The notes: generated by a model not told the origin, from the letters alone. 60,793 nt of DNA from a bacterium 1xD8-48 (GCA_009917455.1 QZDS01000030.1:1-60793), one strand, 5' to 3'; positions 1 to 9,453 are shown, numbered from the stretch's first letter. Translations and numbers: made by a program.

Positions 1-62
1 GCAAGTGCTGTGAGCGGGCGACGTAGGAGCCCGAGCACAGTGCTTGAGTGCTTGCACCGGGG
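1..62. other. Structured GC-rich element end abutting a truncated gene
   Basis: The first 62 bases are GC-rich and foldable, unlike the coding sequence that follows. CGGGC at 15-19 pairs with GCCCG at 29-33, GTGCT at 5-9 pairs with AGCAC at 34-38, and GCAAG at 1-5 could pair with CTTGC at 51-55. Directly after it a TAG at 63-65 opens a restriction gene that lacks its front half. This looks like the right end of an inserted element (IS200/IS605-like ends and intron ends are both structured like this), but I cannot name the element because the window starts inside it. Confidence 0.35.
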
Positions 63-65
63 TAG

Positions 66-1790
66 TTGATTGAGTATCTTACCCTGTTTAACACACCATA
101 TGAGCAGTATCTGCGTAATATAGAAGCGCATCAGACACATGCCGGGTATTTCAGCATCGATAAGAAAGGCCGTAAGGTTGACAGTTCCATCAAGCGTGGA
201 AGCGATGAAAGCGATGATATATCAGCTTATGATTTGATTCTTAAAGATAAGGAAAAATTGCTGTCATTTGGCAATCCCGTCCGATTTATCTTTTCCCACT
301 CTGCACTCAGGGAGGGGTGGGATAATCCGAATGTTTTTCAGATTTGCACCTTAAAGCATGGAGGCAGTTCTCCGACGCAGAAGCGGCAGGAGGTTGGCAG
401 GGGATTAAGGCTTTGCGTAAATCAGAATGGCGACCGTATGGATGCAGATACTCTTGGAGGTCAGGTTCAGCAGATAAATCAGCTTACAGTAATTGCATCG
501 GACGGGTATAAAGATTTTGTTGCCGATTTACAGCAAGGCATTCGTGATGATTTGTATGAGCGTCCGACGAAGGCTACAGCCGAATACTTTATTGGTAAAA
601 CGCTGAGGATTGACGGTAATGATATTACTGTTTCTGATGAGCAGGGAAGAGACATTTACCGTTATCTTGTGAGAAATGACTATATTGACGATGACGACCA
701 TGTAACGGATGGATATCGTGCAGAACTGGCAAATGGAGTGCTTGCGAGTCTGCCTGAAAGCTGCAAGGATATCTCAGAGGGCGTTTATGCGCTTATCCAA
801 AGTGTTTTTGACGAACATGCATTAGATAATATGATAAGTAATGGACGTGAAACGAAAATTCAGGAAAATGCTCTGAATGATAATTTCTACAAGAAAGAAT
901 TTCAGGCTCTTTGGAATTATATTAATCATAAATATGCGTATACGGTAGAGTTTGACAGTGAAGAGTTAATTCAAAAAGCAATTACTCATATAGATGAAAA
1001 GATGTTTGTCGCAAAACTGCAATATACCGTAACGACCGGTGAACAGGGAAGCGACTGGAACACTGAAAAACTGAAAAGCGGAGACGGATTTGTGGCTGAA
1101 AAAAGCCGTACATTTACCCTGATGCGTACAGAAGGAACTCTTGTAAAATATGACCTTGTGGGAAAGGTTGCGGAAGGCGCAAAGCTGACAAGAAGGTCGG
1201 CGGCAAGAATCCTTTCCGGCATTAAACCATACACATTTGCCATGTTCAAAAATAACCCGGAGGAATTTATTGTAAAGGCAATCCGTTTAATCAATGAGCA
1301 GAAAGCCGCCATGATAGTGGAACAGATTACCTATAATAAAGCTGAGGGCAGTTATGATGCAAATATCTTTACTGCAGAGAAAAATACGGATTTTTCGAGG
1401 GCGTACCGTGCCAAAAAGAATGTACAGGATTATGTGTTTGCAGATGGGTATGCCCGGAACGGTCAGAGCGTGGAGCGCAGGTTCGCGGAGGATATGGATT
1501 TGGCAGATGAAGTATGTGTGTATGCAAAACTGCCGAAAGGATTTTCTATTCCAACGCCCGTTGGCAATTATTCGCCGGATTGGGCGATAGCCTTTCATAA
1601 GGGAACGGTGAAGCATATTTTCTTTATTGCTGAGACAAAAGGAACTATGGAAACGTTTAATTTGAAGGCAATCGAAAAGGCAAAAATTGATTGTGCTAAA
1701 AAACTGTTTAAATCACTGTCTGGTGCGGATGTTGTTTATGACAGTGTAGACAGCTATCACCATCTGCTGGACATTATGGAAAGTCTCTGA
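66..1790 (+). pseudogene. Type III restriction enzyme Res subunit, C-terminal fragment
   Basis: This is the back part of the ATP-dependent helicase/endonuclease subunit of a type III restriction-modification system. Residues about 75-120 carry late helicase motifs (SALREGWDNP, then QEVGRGLRL, the arginine-finger motif). The C-terminus carries a PD...ExK nuclease site (PD near residue 504, ETK near 523). The Walker A and DEAD-box half, normally several hundred residues, is absent. A TAG sits immediately upstream in frame and the sequence changes character at base 62, so the gene is broken, probably by insertion of the element at 1-62 or by a rearrangement. No Mod methyltransferase is in the window. 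The TTG codon at 66 has no ribosome binding site, so I doubt it is translated. Confidence 0.85.
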
Positions 1791-1842
1791 AAACAAAGTG
1801 CAAAGCCTCTGACATCCCGGCGGGCTTTGCACTTTGTTTTTT
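1791..1842 (+). terminator. Rho-independent terminator after res fragment
   Basis: A 17-base arm starting AAACAAAGTGC at 1791 pairs with its complement ending at 1839, and the T run continues to 1842. The stem begins one base after the stop codon. It ends transcription of the restriction gene. Confidence 0.85.
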
Positions 1843-1929
1843 AATACAATAAGCTGACTTGCGAACCGTGTCAGCATTTGTTGTACTTCCGCCTTTGCAT
1901 ATTTCTATTTCCACCTCTGCGCATTCCCC

Positions 1930-1958
1930 TTGACAACCGCTACACTCTGTACTAAACT
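1930..1958 (+). promoter_or_regulatory. Promoter of the GntR/ABC operon
   Basis: TTGACA at 1930-1935 and TAAACT at 1953-1958 are separated by 17 bases. The start codon at 2005 lies 46 bases downstream. The -10 box is inside an inverted repeat, as expected for autoregulation. Confidence 0.7.
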
Positions 1959-1980
1959 GTACATATCAAAATAATACAGT
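1948..1980. promoter_or_regulatory. Candidate GntR (YtrA-type) operator
   Basis: Two overlapping inverted repeats cover the -10 region. TGTAC (1948-1952) and GTACA (1959-1963) are separated by 6 bases, and ACTGTA (1956-1961) and TACAGT (1975-1980) by 13. The small GntR repressor encoded just downstream is the obvious ligand. Assignment is by position and symmetry only. Confidence 0.55.
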
Positions 1981-2004
1981 TATAAACAGAAAGCCGGTGA
2001 AACC

Positions 2005-2379
2005 TTGGAAATAGTTGTGAGTAACAAAATAAGCCACCCCCTGTATGAGCAGATTTCATCCCAGGTCAGGGCGCAGATTATGAGCGGGGAGCTGAAAGCC
2101 GGAGAGGCCCTGCCCTCCATCCGCTCCCTTGCAAAATCGCTGCAAATCAGCGTCCTGACCGTTCAGAAGGCATACGATTTACTTCAGGAGGATGGCTTTA
2201 TCGAGACCACGGCCGGGAAGGGCTGTTATGTATCGGCGCAGAATCAGGACTTCTATCTGGAGGAGCAGCAGAAGAAAATTGAAGCGCACTTTAATGAAGC
2301 CATTGAGATTGCCCGCACCAGCGGAATACCGCTGGATAAATTACTGAATCTGCTGAGACTGCTTTATGAGGAGGACTGA
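2005..2379 (+). CDS. GntR-family repressor, YtrA subfamily
   Basis: A 124-residue regulator with an N-terminal winged helix (residues about 8-75, with the family pattern PLYEQI...LPSIRSLAKSL...VQKAYDLL) and only a short helical tail. It lacks the large ligand-binding domain of most GntR proteins. That size and layout are those of the YtrA subfamily, which controls adjacent ABC exporters, often in response to cell-envelope stress or antibiotics. The start is TTG at 2005; the ribosome binding site is weak. The ABC ATPase begins two bases after the stop, so the three genes form one operon, probably autorepressed at 1948-1980. Confidence 0.9.
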   Translation: MEIVVSNKISHPLYEQISSQVRAQIMSGELKAGEALPSIRSLAKSLQISVLTVQKAYDLLQEDGFIETTAGKGCYVSAQNQDFYLEEQQKKIEAHFNEAIEIARTSGIPLDKLLNLLRLLYEED

Positions 2380-2381
2380 CT

Positions 2382-3236
2382 ATGGAAAATGCTTTGATGG
2401 TTTCAGGGCTTACCAAAACCTGGAAAGACTTTACTTTGGATAACGTTTCCTTCAACGTTCCACGCGGCGCTGTTGTGGGGCTGATTGGAGAGAACGGCGC
2501 GGGAAAAAGTACCACAATCAATACGGTTCTGGGGCTTATTCAGAAGGAGGCGGGTCAGGTTTTTATTCTGGGAAAAGAGGAGCTGGACGGCGGCACGAAG
2601 GAGCAGCTTGGCGTAGTGTTCGACGGGAGCAACTACCCGGAGATTCTTTCCCCACAGAAAATCAACAGGGTGATGAAAAATATTTATCGTTCGTGGGACG
2701 AGCAGACTTATTTCCGCCTGCTTACCCGGTTTTCATTGCCGTTTGACAGACAAATCAGACAGTTTTCAAAGGGGATGAAAATGAAGCTTGCGATTTGCGC
2801 TGCCTTTTCCCATCATTCTGAATTACTGATTCTGGATGAATCCACCAGCGGGCTTGACCCTGTTGTACGTGATGATATTCTGGATATGCTTCTGGATTTT
2901 GTGCAGAACGAAGAACACTCCATCCTGATGTCCTCCCATATCACCGGAGATTTGGAGAAGATTGCAGATTACATTGTATTTATCCATGAGGGAAGGGTTG
3001 TTTTTTCCAGACCGAAGGATGAGCTGCTTGAGCGGTACGGCGTTATCAAATGCGGGGCGGCGCAGTTCGGCGCGCTGGATAAGCAGGATATTATTGTGTA
3101 CCGGAAAATGGATTATGAATGGCAGGTTTTAGTTTCGGACAGGGAGAAGATGCAGAAAAAGTGCCCGAAGGCATTGATTGTCCCGGCTTCCATTGATGAA
3201 ATTATGCTTCTCTATGTAAAGGGGGAAAAAGTATGA
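2382..3236 (+). CDS. ABC transporter ATP-binding protein (YtrB-like)
   Basis: A 284-residue nucleotide-binding subunit. It has a Walker A (GENGAGKST, about residues 37-45), a slightly atypical signature (FSKGMKMKLAIC), Walker B (LLILDEST) followed by the D-loop SGLDP, and an H-loop histidine (SSHI). The C-terminal 70 residues are an accessory domain typical of ABC-2 drug or bacitracin exporters. GAGGAGG inside the preceding gene serves as ribosome binding site. The stop overlaps the start of the permease by four bases, so the two are translationally coupled. The substrate is unknown. Confidence 0.93.
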   Translation: MENALMVSGLTKTWKDFTLDNVSFNVPRGAVVGLIGENGAGKSTTINTVLGLIQKEAGQVFILGKEELDGGTKEQLGVVFDGSNYPEILSPQKINRVMKNIYRSWDEQTYFRLLTRFSLPFDRQIRQFSKGMKMKLAICAAFSHHSELLILDESTSGLDPVVRDDILDMLLDFVQNEEHSILMSSHITGDLEKIADYIVFIHEGRVVFSRPKDELLERYGVIKCGAAQFGALDKQDIIVYRKMDYEWQVLVSDREKMQKKCPKALIVPASIDEIMLLYVKGEKV

Positions 3237-3862
3237 AAGGCGTTTTGTTGAAAGACCTCTATATCGCAAAGAGCAATATTTTAGTGACCCTTGTCTGCCT
3301 GATAGTTCTTGGCTTCGGGCTGTCGTTTCTGCTGGAGGGGAGCGCGATTCTGGTTCTGGCTCCGGTTGCCTCCACCACGGCGGTTTTTATCAGCATCACA
3401 AGCGACGCCGGCTCTAAGTGGAATAAAAATGTGGTTGTCATGCCGGTGTCAAGAGAGCAGATTATCCGGGAGAAGTTTGTATTTTATGTCCTGCTCGCGG
3501 CAGCCGGGTTTGTGACGGCGCTTATTCCGTGTATCATACTTATGCTTGCAGGCGCGGGCGTTACGTTTTCCTCCCTGTGCCTGTACGGCAGCATCGGTAT
3601 GAGTGCCACGCTGCTGGCCGGGGGTATCAGCCTGCCCTGCGCCTATCTGTTTGACCCGGAAAAATCGCAAATCGTTTTTATGATGTCTTTTATGGCGTCC
3701 ACAGGCATCATTGCGGGAATTGTGCTTTTTATTAATCTTTTTATCCCGGTAAAAGAACATATCCTTCCGGCTTTTAGCATCGTTTTTGGGATTTCCGTCA
3801 TCTGGTTCTTTTTCTCCTGCCGGATTGCGGAGGCGGCGTATCAGAAACGGGATGTGGCATGA
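3233..3862 (+). CDS. ABC-2 type permease
   Basis: A 209-residue membrane protein with about six hydrophobic segments, consistent with the membrane subunit of the ABC exporter whose ATPase overlaps its start by four bases (ATGA). The N-terminus (MKGVLLKDLYIAKSN) is typical of ABC-2 permeases that begin with an amphipathic helix, and positively charged loops alternate with the membrane spans. It is the last gene of the GntR operon. No substrate can be told from sequence. Confidence 0.85.
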   Translation: MKGVLLKDLYIAKSNILVTLVCLIVLGFGLSFLLEGSAILVLAPVASTTAVFISITSDAGSKWNKNVVVMPVSREQIIREKFVFYVLLAAAGFVTALIPCIILMLAGAGVTFSSLCLYGSIGMSATLLAGGISLPCAYLFDPEKSQIVFMMSFMASTGIIAGIVLFINLFIPVKEHILPAFSIVFGISVIWFFFSCRIAEAAYQKRDVA

Positions 3863-3916
3863 CAGCCAGGAAAACGGCGGATAATATACTTGACTGGTAC
3901 CCTGTTGCAAAAAGAA

Positions 3917-3976
3917 TGAAATAACAAACTATTTCATGAAATCAGGAACGCACTATCTTTAAAACTATCTTACAAT
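3917..3976 (+). promoter_or_regulatory. Control region upstream of the GPH symporter
   Basis: TGAAATA (3917-3923) and TATTTCA (3930-3936) form a perfect inverted repeat. ACTATCTT is repeated at 3952-3959 and 3964-3971, followed by a possible -10 TACAAT at 3971-3976 without a recognisable -35. Direct repeats directly in front of a promoter lacking -35 are the usual layout for activation by AraC proteins, and such a regulator is encoded on the other side of the symporter. Confidence 0.4.
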
Positions 3977-4056
3977 AAGTCTATCATGACAGTCGGAAAA
4001 GACGAAACAGAGAAAGCAGCCGGGGGAGCTGCAAAATTTATTCAGGAGGACTTATT

Positions 4057-5523
4057 ATGGGTAGGAAAGCAAAACAAAGTCAAAGTGAAATCGACGGTGT
4101 GCAGTACCGCCGTGCAAAAACGTGGCAGATTATTTTAGTTGCATGCAACGCCTTTGTGGGTATGAGCGTCTACAGTCTGATTGGTATGGCCAGCTACAGC
4201 GCCAGCGTGGGTTACGGTATTACCACGGCGGCGGTGGGAGTGATTCTGACCTGTACAAGAATCCTGGACGGTATTACAGACCCTCTGGTGGCATTTCTGT
4301 ACGATAAGGTGGATACAAAATTCGGCAAGCTTCGGGTGCTTTTAATATCCGGCTTTGTGATTGAGGCATTTGCCCTGTGGGCGATGTTTGACTTTATGTC
4401 GTCCAAAGGCTTTGGGTGGGCGGTATTTACTCTTTTATATGTGGTATATGTGATTGGATATACCATCACCAACATGACGGCTCAGACCTTTTCGGCAATT
4501 ATGACTAATGACCCGAAGCAGCGTCCTGTCATCGGTGTCTGGGGGACGGCGTTCAATTATCTGGTTCCCATGGTGTTGTCGATTGTTCTGAATATGGTTC
4601 TGCTCCCCAGGTACGGCGGGGAATACAATCAGGGCTTTCTGTCTGCGGCGGTGATGGTGACGATTGCCGTGGGGACATTGGGAGTTATTCTGGTGAGCAT
4701 CGGGATTTCGGCCTTTGACAGACCGGAGTATTACGGCGGCGTGGGAAAGCAGGAGCCCCTTAAAATAAAGGATATTATCAGTGTATTGAAAGGAAACAAG
4801 CCCCTCCAGTGTTACATTGCGGCTCAGGCTTCGGATAAGATTGCGCAGCAGACAGCCTCTCAGGCGGTAATCAATACCATGCTTTGCGGGATTCTTATTG
4901 GCAATATGGGGCTTGGAACCATGCTGAGCGTTATCGGTATGGCGCCTTCCATTATCTTTGCGGTAATCGGGGCCAGGTATGCCGGCAAATACGGCAGTAA
5001 GAATGCCATTGTCACCTGGACAAAAATCTGTATGGCGGTTGCGGTGCTCATGTTTCTTTTCTTTGTGGTAATTGAGCCCTCATCCATTGCGGCGATGGGG
5101 GTGACAATGATTGTGTATGTTGTCTTTACGCTGGCGCTCAACGGCTCCAAAATGTGTGTGACAACGGCGGCCAGCTCTTTCATGGCTGATATTATCGACT
5201 ATGAGCTTGACCGCAGCGGAAAGTATGTCCCGGCAGTCGTTACCGGAACAGGAAGCCTGATAGATAAGCTGATTTCGTCTTTCAGCGCAATGATTGCCAC
5301 AGGAGCGGTGGCGTTAATCGGATATAAGCAGACGGTTCCACAGCCCGGAGATACGGCTACGGCGGCAATCTTCTGGATGACAATGGCGATTTACTTCGGT
5401 ATGCCCATGCTTGGCTGGCTCGTCACCCTGATTGCCATGAAATACTGCACGCTGGATAAAGAGGAGATGGTAAAGGTTCAGAAGCGTATTGCGGAAAAAA
5501 AGGCGATGGCTGAAGGAAAGTAA
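4057..5523 (+). CDS. GPH-family sugar:cation symporter
   Basis: A 488-residue transporter with about twelve membrane spans. The segment TRILDGITDPLVAFLYDK (about residues 68-85) carries the paired aspartates typical of the glycoside-pentoside-hexuronide family (MelB, LacS), where they bind Na+ or H+ and sugar. It would import a glycoside or monosaccharide by cation symport; the substrate cannot be assigned. AGGAGGA at 4044 supports the ATG at 4057. It converges on an AraC regulator gene that probably controls it. It lacks the C-terminal IIA domain seen in LacS. Confidence 0.9.
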   Translation: MGRKAKQSQSEIDGVQYRRAKTWQIILVACNAFVGMSVYSLIGMASYSASVGYGITTAAVGVILTCTRILDGITDPLVAFLYDKVDTKFGKLRVLLISGFVIEAFALWAMFDFMSSKGFGWAVFTLLYVVYVIGYTITNMTAQTFSAIMTNDPKQRPVIGVWGTAFNYLVPMVLSIVLNMVLLPRYGGEYNQGFLSAAVMVTIAVGTLGVILVSIGISAFDRPEYYGGVGKQEPLKIKDIISVLKGNKPLQCYIAAQASDKIAQQTASQAVINTMLCGILIGNMGLGTMLSVIGMAPSIIFAVIGARYAGKYGSKNAIVTWTKICMAVAVLMFLFFVVIEPSSIAAMGVTMIVYVVFTLALNGSKMCVTTAASSFMADIIDYELDRSGKYVPAVVTGTGSLIDKLISSFSAMIATGAVALIGYKQTVPQPGDTATAAIFWMTMAIYFGMPMLGWLVTLIAMKYCTLDKEEMVKVQKRIAEKKAMAEGK

Positions 5524-5529
5524 ATAGAT

Positions 5530-5569
5530 GAAACGGAGAGCGGTGATTCACAGCTTTCCGTTTCTTTTT
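5530..5569 (+). terminator. Terminator after the GPH symporter
   Basis: GAAACGGAGAGC (5530-5541) pairs with GCTTTCCGTTTC (5553-5564), with one G-T pair, and is followed by TTTTTC. It overlaps the 3' end of the convergent AraC gene. Confidence 0.7.
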
Positions 5570-6759
5570 CTATATTCGCTGGGGGAGATTCCCGTCAGTT
5601 TTTGAAAACAGGTATAAAAATAACTTCGGTTGCTGAAAGATAAGGCGTCGCTGATTGACTGGATAGTGTCGTTTGTGCCCTCCAGCATCAGTTTTGCCTG
5701 AGAAATTTTTTCTTTTATAATGAAGTCAGTGACGCTGCACCCCACTTCCTTTTTAAACTTGTGGGAAAAATAGTACTCCGTATACCCCACGCGTCTGGCC
5801 AGCTCGGAGATGGAGAGAGGAGAGCCGAGGTGGGTTCTGATGTACTTACAGGAATTTTCGATAAGGGTAGAAATTCCTGTTTGGGTTCTGGCCTCCTGAA
5901 CGCGGGTGATGTAATCCTCCAGCATTTTACCGCGTACATTTGAGGCAGTGGCCATGGAGGTACATTCTTCGATTTTTTGCGCATAGTAATCAAAAAGCTC
6001 ATAGGCGGCGGAGGGCTGTAAGCCTCCGTTGATACAGGCTCTGGAACAGAGGGTCAGCAAGACCAGGAGATTATTTTTGTGGGCCCGAAGGGCGTCTCCG
6101 TATTCCGCTCCAATGCCGGAGGAAAAGGAAAAGAGCCGGGAGAGGGCTTCCCTATACATGGGGTCGCCGTCTGCAAACATCTTGCATAACTGCTGTTCGG
6201 CATACCAGATGCCGGTATAATTCGGGCTGTCGGATTTACGTATATCGGTGAAAGCGGCGTCCTCGGCGCACAGATAGGTAACGTCGCTGCGGGAGACTTT
6301 GTTTCCGGTCAGGCAGTAGTGAAGCATCACCGCATATTCTGTTATGATATTGGAGGGAATTGCCGGGATGTTTTCGAAATTTTTCATGACAGCCGCCCGG
6401 GTCTGCACGGAGAGATTATAGGCGTCAAGCCGTCTCCTGATAATCAGCCAGGAATCACGGCCGCTGAAAACCGGCCCAATCAGATGAATGCGGCAGTCCG
6501 GGGTATCCGGATATTCAAAGCCGCAGGCCCACAGAAGATTGCCGGGCAGCTCAAGAATGACAGGCATACTTTTACCTGAAGCCAGATAATCCGTGAGCAG
6601 GGCGGACAGTCCCGTGTAGACGAGAAAGCCGTCTGCAAACAGGTTATCGGTGTAATCGGTATGGATAAGGGTAAAATCCCTGTCATATTCCCAGCAAAAC
6701 AGTGTGTAATTGCAGTTTAACAGTTCGTGAAAAAAAGCCAGTCTGTCTGTGGAATCCAT
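5548..6759 (-). CDS. AraC-family transcriptional regulator
   Basis: About 403 residues from ATG at 6759; AGGAAGG lies eight bases upstream, which makes this a better start than GTG at 6768. The last 100 residues are a complete AraC DNA-binding domain with two helix-turn-helix units (ISELARRVGYTEYYFSHKFKKE, split here as ISELARRVGY and YYFSHKFKKE, then SISDALSFSNRSYFYTCFQK). The N-terminal 290 residues are not a simple cupin. They resemble the helical sensor part found in other large Lachnospiraceae AraC proteins. It converges with the GPH symporter and probably activates it. Confidence 0.88.
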   Translation of the reverse strand: MDSTDRLAFFHELLNCNYTLFCWEYDRDFTLIHTDYTDNLFADGFLVYTGLSALLTDYLASGKSMPVILELPGNLLWACGFEYPDTPDCRIHLIGPVFSGRDSWLIIRRRLDAYNLSVQTRAAVMKNFENIPAIPSNIITEYAVMLHYCLTGNKVSRSDVTYLCAEDAAFTDIRKSDSPNYTGIWYAEQQLCKMFADGDPMYREALSRLFSFSSGIGAEYGDALRAHKNNLLVLLTLCSRACINGGLQPSAAYELFDYYAQKIEECTSMATASNVRGKMLEDYITRVQEARTQTGISTLIENSCKYIRTHLGSPLSISELARRVGYTEYYFSHKFKKEVGCSVTDFIIKEKISQAKLMLEGTNDTIQSISDALSFSNRSYFYTCFQKLTGISPSEYRKRNGKL

Positions 6760-6812
6760 ATGATGCACCTTCCTGATTTTTTATGCCCGAAGTCTTTCGT
6801 ATGGCTAAAACC

Positions 6813-6850
6813 GGCGGGGCGGACGAACCTGTCTGTACGTCCGCCCCGCC
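6813..6850 (-). terminator. GC-rich hairpin after the hybrid kinase gene
   Basis: GGCGGGGCGGACG (6813-6825) and its exact complement (6838-6850) form a 13-bp stem with a 12-base loop. On the minus strand it follows the kinase stop codon by 20 bases. Only a short TTTT follows, so termination may be partial. Confidence 0.6.
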
Positions 6851-6870
6851 AGCTGCCGTAAATTTTACCG

Positions 6871-9453
6871 TCAGTGTCTCAGCTTTTGCATGGCCTTGAA
6901 CATTACGTTGATATCCACCGGCTTTGCCAGATGTTCGTTCATTCCGGCTGCCTTTGCCATGGCGATATCCTCTTCAAATGCGTTGGCAGACAACGCTATG
7001 ATGGGCACGGTTTCGGCGTCCGTCCGTTCCAGGGCGCGAATCACACGGGCCGCTTCGTATCCGCTCATGACCGGCATCATCAAATCCATGAGAATACAGT
7101 CAAAGGTTTCCGGGGCGGATGCTGTGAACTCATCGACTGCCGCTTTTCCGTCGTTTGCGGTAACCACCTCCACGCCCGCCTGCTTTAACATGAACTCCAT
7201 GATTTCGCAGTTGATTTCATTATCCTCCACCAGAAGAACGCGCATTCCGGCAACGTTGCCCGGCAGGTTCCGCTCGTCCTCAGCAGGCTGCGCGCTCTGC
7301 GTCCTGTCAATTTGAATAGGCAGGGTGACCAAAACCACAGTTCCCTTGCCGGGCTGGCTGTCCACTTCAATGGTTCCCTCCATCTGATCCGCCAGTCTTT
7401 TGGCAATGGACATGCCGAGTCCGGCGCCGTTATAGTTGGTTCTTGCCCCGTGATGCTCCTGGGCAAAGGGCTCAAATATATGCTCCTTGAAGTCCTCACC
7501 GATACCGATTCCGGTATCTTCAATCACAAACCGGAAGTTTACGGTTTCACCCTCGAAATCAGACTCTTTTACCCGTACGGACACAGAGCCATGGGGACGG
7601 TTATATTTGAGCGCATTGTCGATGATATTCATCAAAATCTGTTTCAGCTGCAGTGGATTTCCAATCAGTCTGTTATGGTGAAGCTGTGTCTCATCAAGAG
7701 TCAGCCGGATTCCGGATTTTTCCGCCTGAACGGACAGCATCATGATGCAGTTTTCCAGTATTTCATGGAGGTCAAAGGGCTCCTGCACCACTGTCGGCCT
7801 TCCGCTCTGCAGTTTGCTGACCTGTAAAACGTCGTTGACAAGTGACAGGAGGTGCTCTGCGGACACACGGAGCTTCTTCTGGCATTCCAGCTGCCGCTGC
7901 GGATGTTCCCTGCTTTGCTCCATGATGGAGAGCATTCCCAGAATTCCGTTGATGGGCGTGCGCAGGTCATGGGACATATGGGAAAGGAACTCGCTTTTTG
8001 CCGAGTTGGCCCGCCTTACCCTTTCCAACAGCTCCAAAATGGCTTGCTCCTGCTTTTTCCGCGTCACGGTGATTTCCGTGATGTCCTGATGGTATCCGCT
8101 CAGGCTGGATCCTGATTTTTTAAAATTCTTATCCGGTACGCCGCCGCAGCGGACATAAATTTTTCCGAGCTGTGGATGATTCCATGGGTAAACCACTTCG
8201 GAACGTCCGGTTTTCAGCATTTCCTGCACCGATTCCTGCACCATTGCCACATAATCCGGATCGATGTTTTCAAACCAGTGCCGGTAGCACGCTTCCGGCT
8301 CAATTTCCTCCGATACGCCCAGAAGCATACGCATCGTCCGGTCTGCATACATTCTGGGCTGGCAGCCGTCTTCCAGCTCGATTGTCCAGATTCCGGTTCT
8401 GGCGCCTTCCAGAATGTCCTCCAGGCTCTGCCTTGCCTCAAGCCTGTACTTCTCTTCCTGCTCCACCACAGCGTTGACATCCCGGTGGGCAAAGATGATG
8501 CAGTTATCCTCAGCCGCGTTTTCTGTGGAGGAAAAATGAATTTCCATGTGCTTCAATCCATAGGAATTATCCTTTACCTGATAGCGGACATAGAACTTAT
8601 TCTTTGTCTGAAGCCGGGCAAGCACATAGTCTTTTGCAGTGACGGCACGGAGCCGCTCCTGGTCCCGGGGAATTACATACAGGGATATAAACCGTTCCAT
8701 AGTCTGCTGATAGCCATCCTCAAAATTGATATTCCAATCCCTTCGCAGCCCTTCATTGTCCCGGTATATCTCGCATTTATCTGTGTTGAAGTTTACCTGA
8801 TAAATGCCCAGATAATCCATGCTGAGGGCGTGAAGGACATTAAAACTCCGCTTTTGCAGTTTACGGACCAGGTCCCGCCGTTTCAGGGAGGACACAATAA
8901 AATATGCCGCAGTCTGAAGCATATTCGACGCGTATTGAAGCGACTTTACGGGCGGATTATCCACGCCGTAAAAGCCGATAATCTTTTCTTTGTCATAAAG
9001 AGGAACTACCACAAGGGAATGAACGTTCTGGCGTTTCAGAGTTTCATATTGAAGCGGGGCCTCCTCGCGGATATCTTCCAAATCTCTGATGACGATATGT
9101 CCTCCGACGCTGAAATTCCGGTACCAGGCAGCGCATACCTGCGGAGGTACGTTTTGAAGGCTTTCCCTTTCAGGCGCAACTCCGTCTGCTGTCCACTCAT
9201 AGGTATTATCGTCTCCGCCAAGGCTGTTCCGCTCAAATATGTAGGTACGTTCCCCGTTAAGCGCTTTTCCCAGATGCTTGAGCAATACCTCCAGCGACTG
9301 GTCCGGAGTCGGCTCAAGCAGGGCGACGCGGAGTCCTTCATTGATGACGGCCTCCAGATTCTGAACGTTCCGGATACCGCTTTGCGGTTCCTGTTCCTTA
9401 ATATGCGGCGCACCTTCACCGGTCCGCTCAAAAAACTCTATGGAAGAACCCAT
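6871..9453 (-). CDS. Soluble hybrid histidine kinase with GAF, PAS and receiver domains
   Basis: An 860-residue signalling protein with no membrane span. Residues about 55-200 form a GAF-like domain, followed by PAS-like sensor regions to about 460. The phospho-acceptor H-box (FLSHMSHDLRTPINGIL) is near residue 490, followed by the ATPase domain with N-box (MNIIDNALKYN) and G boxes (DTGIGIG, GAGLGMSIAK). A C-terminal receiver follows, with LLVEDNEIN and the phospho-Asp in ILMDLMMPVM. The output protein is not encoded nearby, so phosphate probably passes through a phosphotransfer protein elsewhere. GGAGGG upstream of ATG 9453 supports the start. Such large GAF/PAS hybrids are common in gut Clostridia; the signal is unknown. 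Confidence 0.92.
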   Translation of the reverse strand: MGSSIEFFERTGEGAPHIKEQEPQSGIRNVQNLEAVINEGLRVALLEPTPDQSLEVLLKHLGKALNGERTYIFERNSLGGDDNTYEWTADGVAPERESLQNVPPQVCAAWYRNFSVGGHIVIRDLEDIREEAPLQYETLKRQNVHSLVVVPLYDKEKIIGFYGVDNPPVKSLQYASNMLQTAAYFIVSSLKRRDLVRKLQKRSFNVLHALSMDYLGIYQVNFNTDKCEIYRDNEGLRRDWNINFEDGYQQTMERFISLYVIPRDQERLRAVTAKDYVLARLQTKNKFYVRYQVKDNSYGLKHMEIHFSSTENAAEDNCIIFAHRDVNAVVEQEEKYRLEARQSLEDILEGARTGIWTIELEDGCQPRMYADRTMRMLLGVSEEIEPEACYRHWFENIDPDYVAMVQESVQEMLKTGRSEVVYPWNHPQLGKIYVRCGGVPDKNFKKSGSSLSGYHQDITEITVTRKKQEQAILELLERVRRANSAKSEFLSHMSHDLRTPINGILGMLSIMEQSREHPQRQLECQKKLRVSAEHLLSLVNDVLQVSKLQSGRPTVVQEPFDLHEILENCIMMLSVQAEKSGIRLTLDETQLHHNRLIGNPLQLKQILMNIIDNALKYNRPHGSVSVRVKESDFEGETVNFRFVIEDTGIGIGEDFKEHIFEPFAQEHHGARTNYNGAGLGMSIAKRLADQMEGTIEVDSQPGKGTVVLVTLPIQIDRTQSAQPAEDERNLPGNVAGMRVLLVEDNEINCEIMEFMLKQAGVEVVTANDGKAAVDEFTASAPETFDCILMDLMMPVMSGYEAARVIRALERTDAETVPIIALSANAFEEDIAMAKAAGMNEHLAKPVDINVMFKAMQKLRH

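Noticed and set aside
1..62. Group II intron domain V or hammerhead ribozyme
   Set aside because: The expected AGC catalytic triad with GAAA receptor pattern, or the CUGAUGA/GAAA core, is not present.
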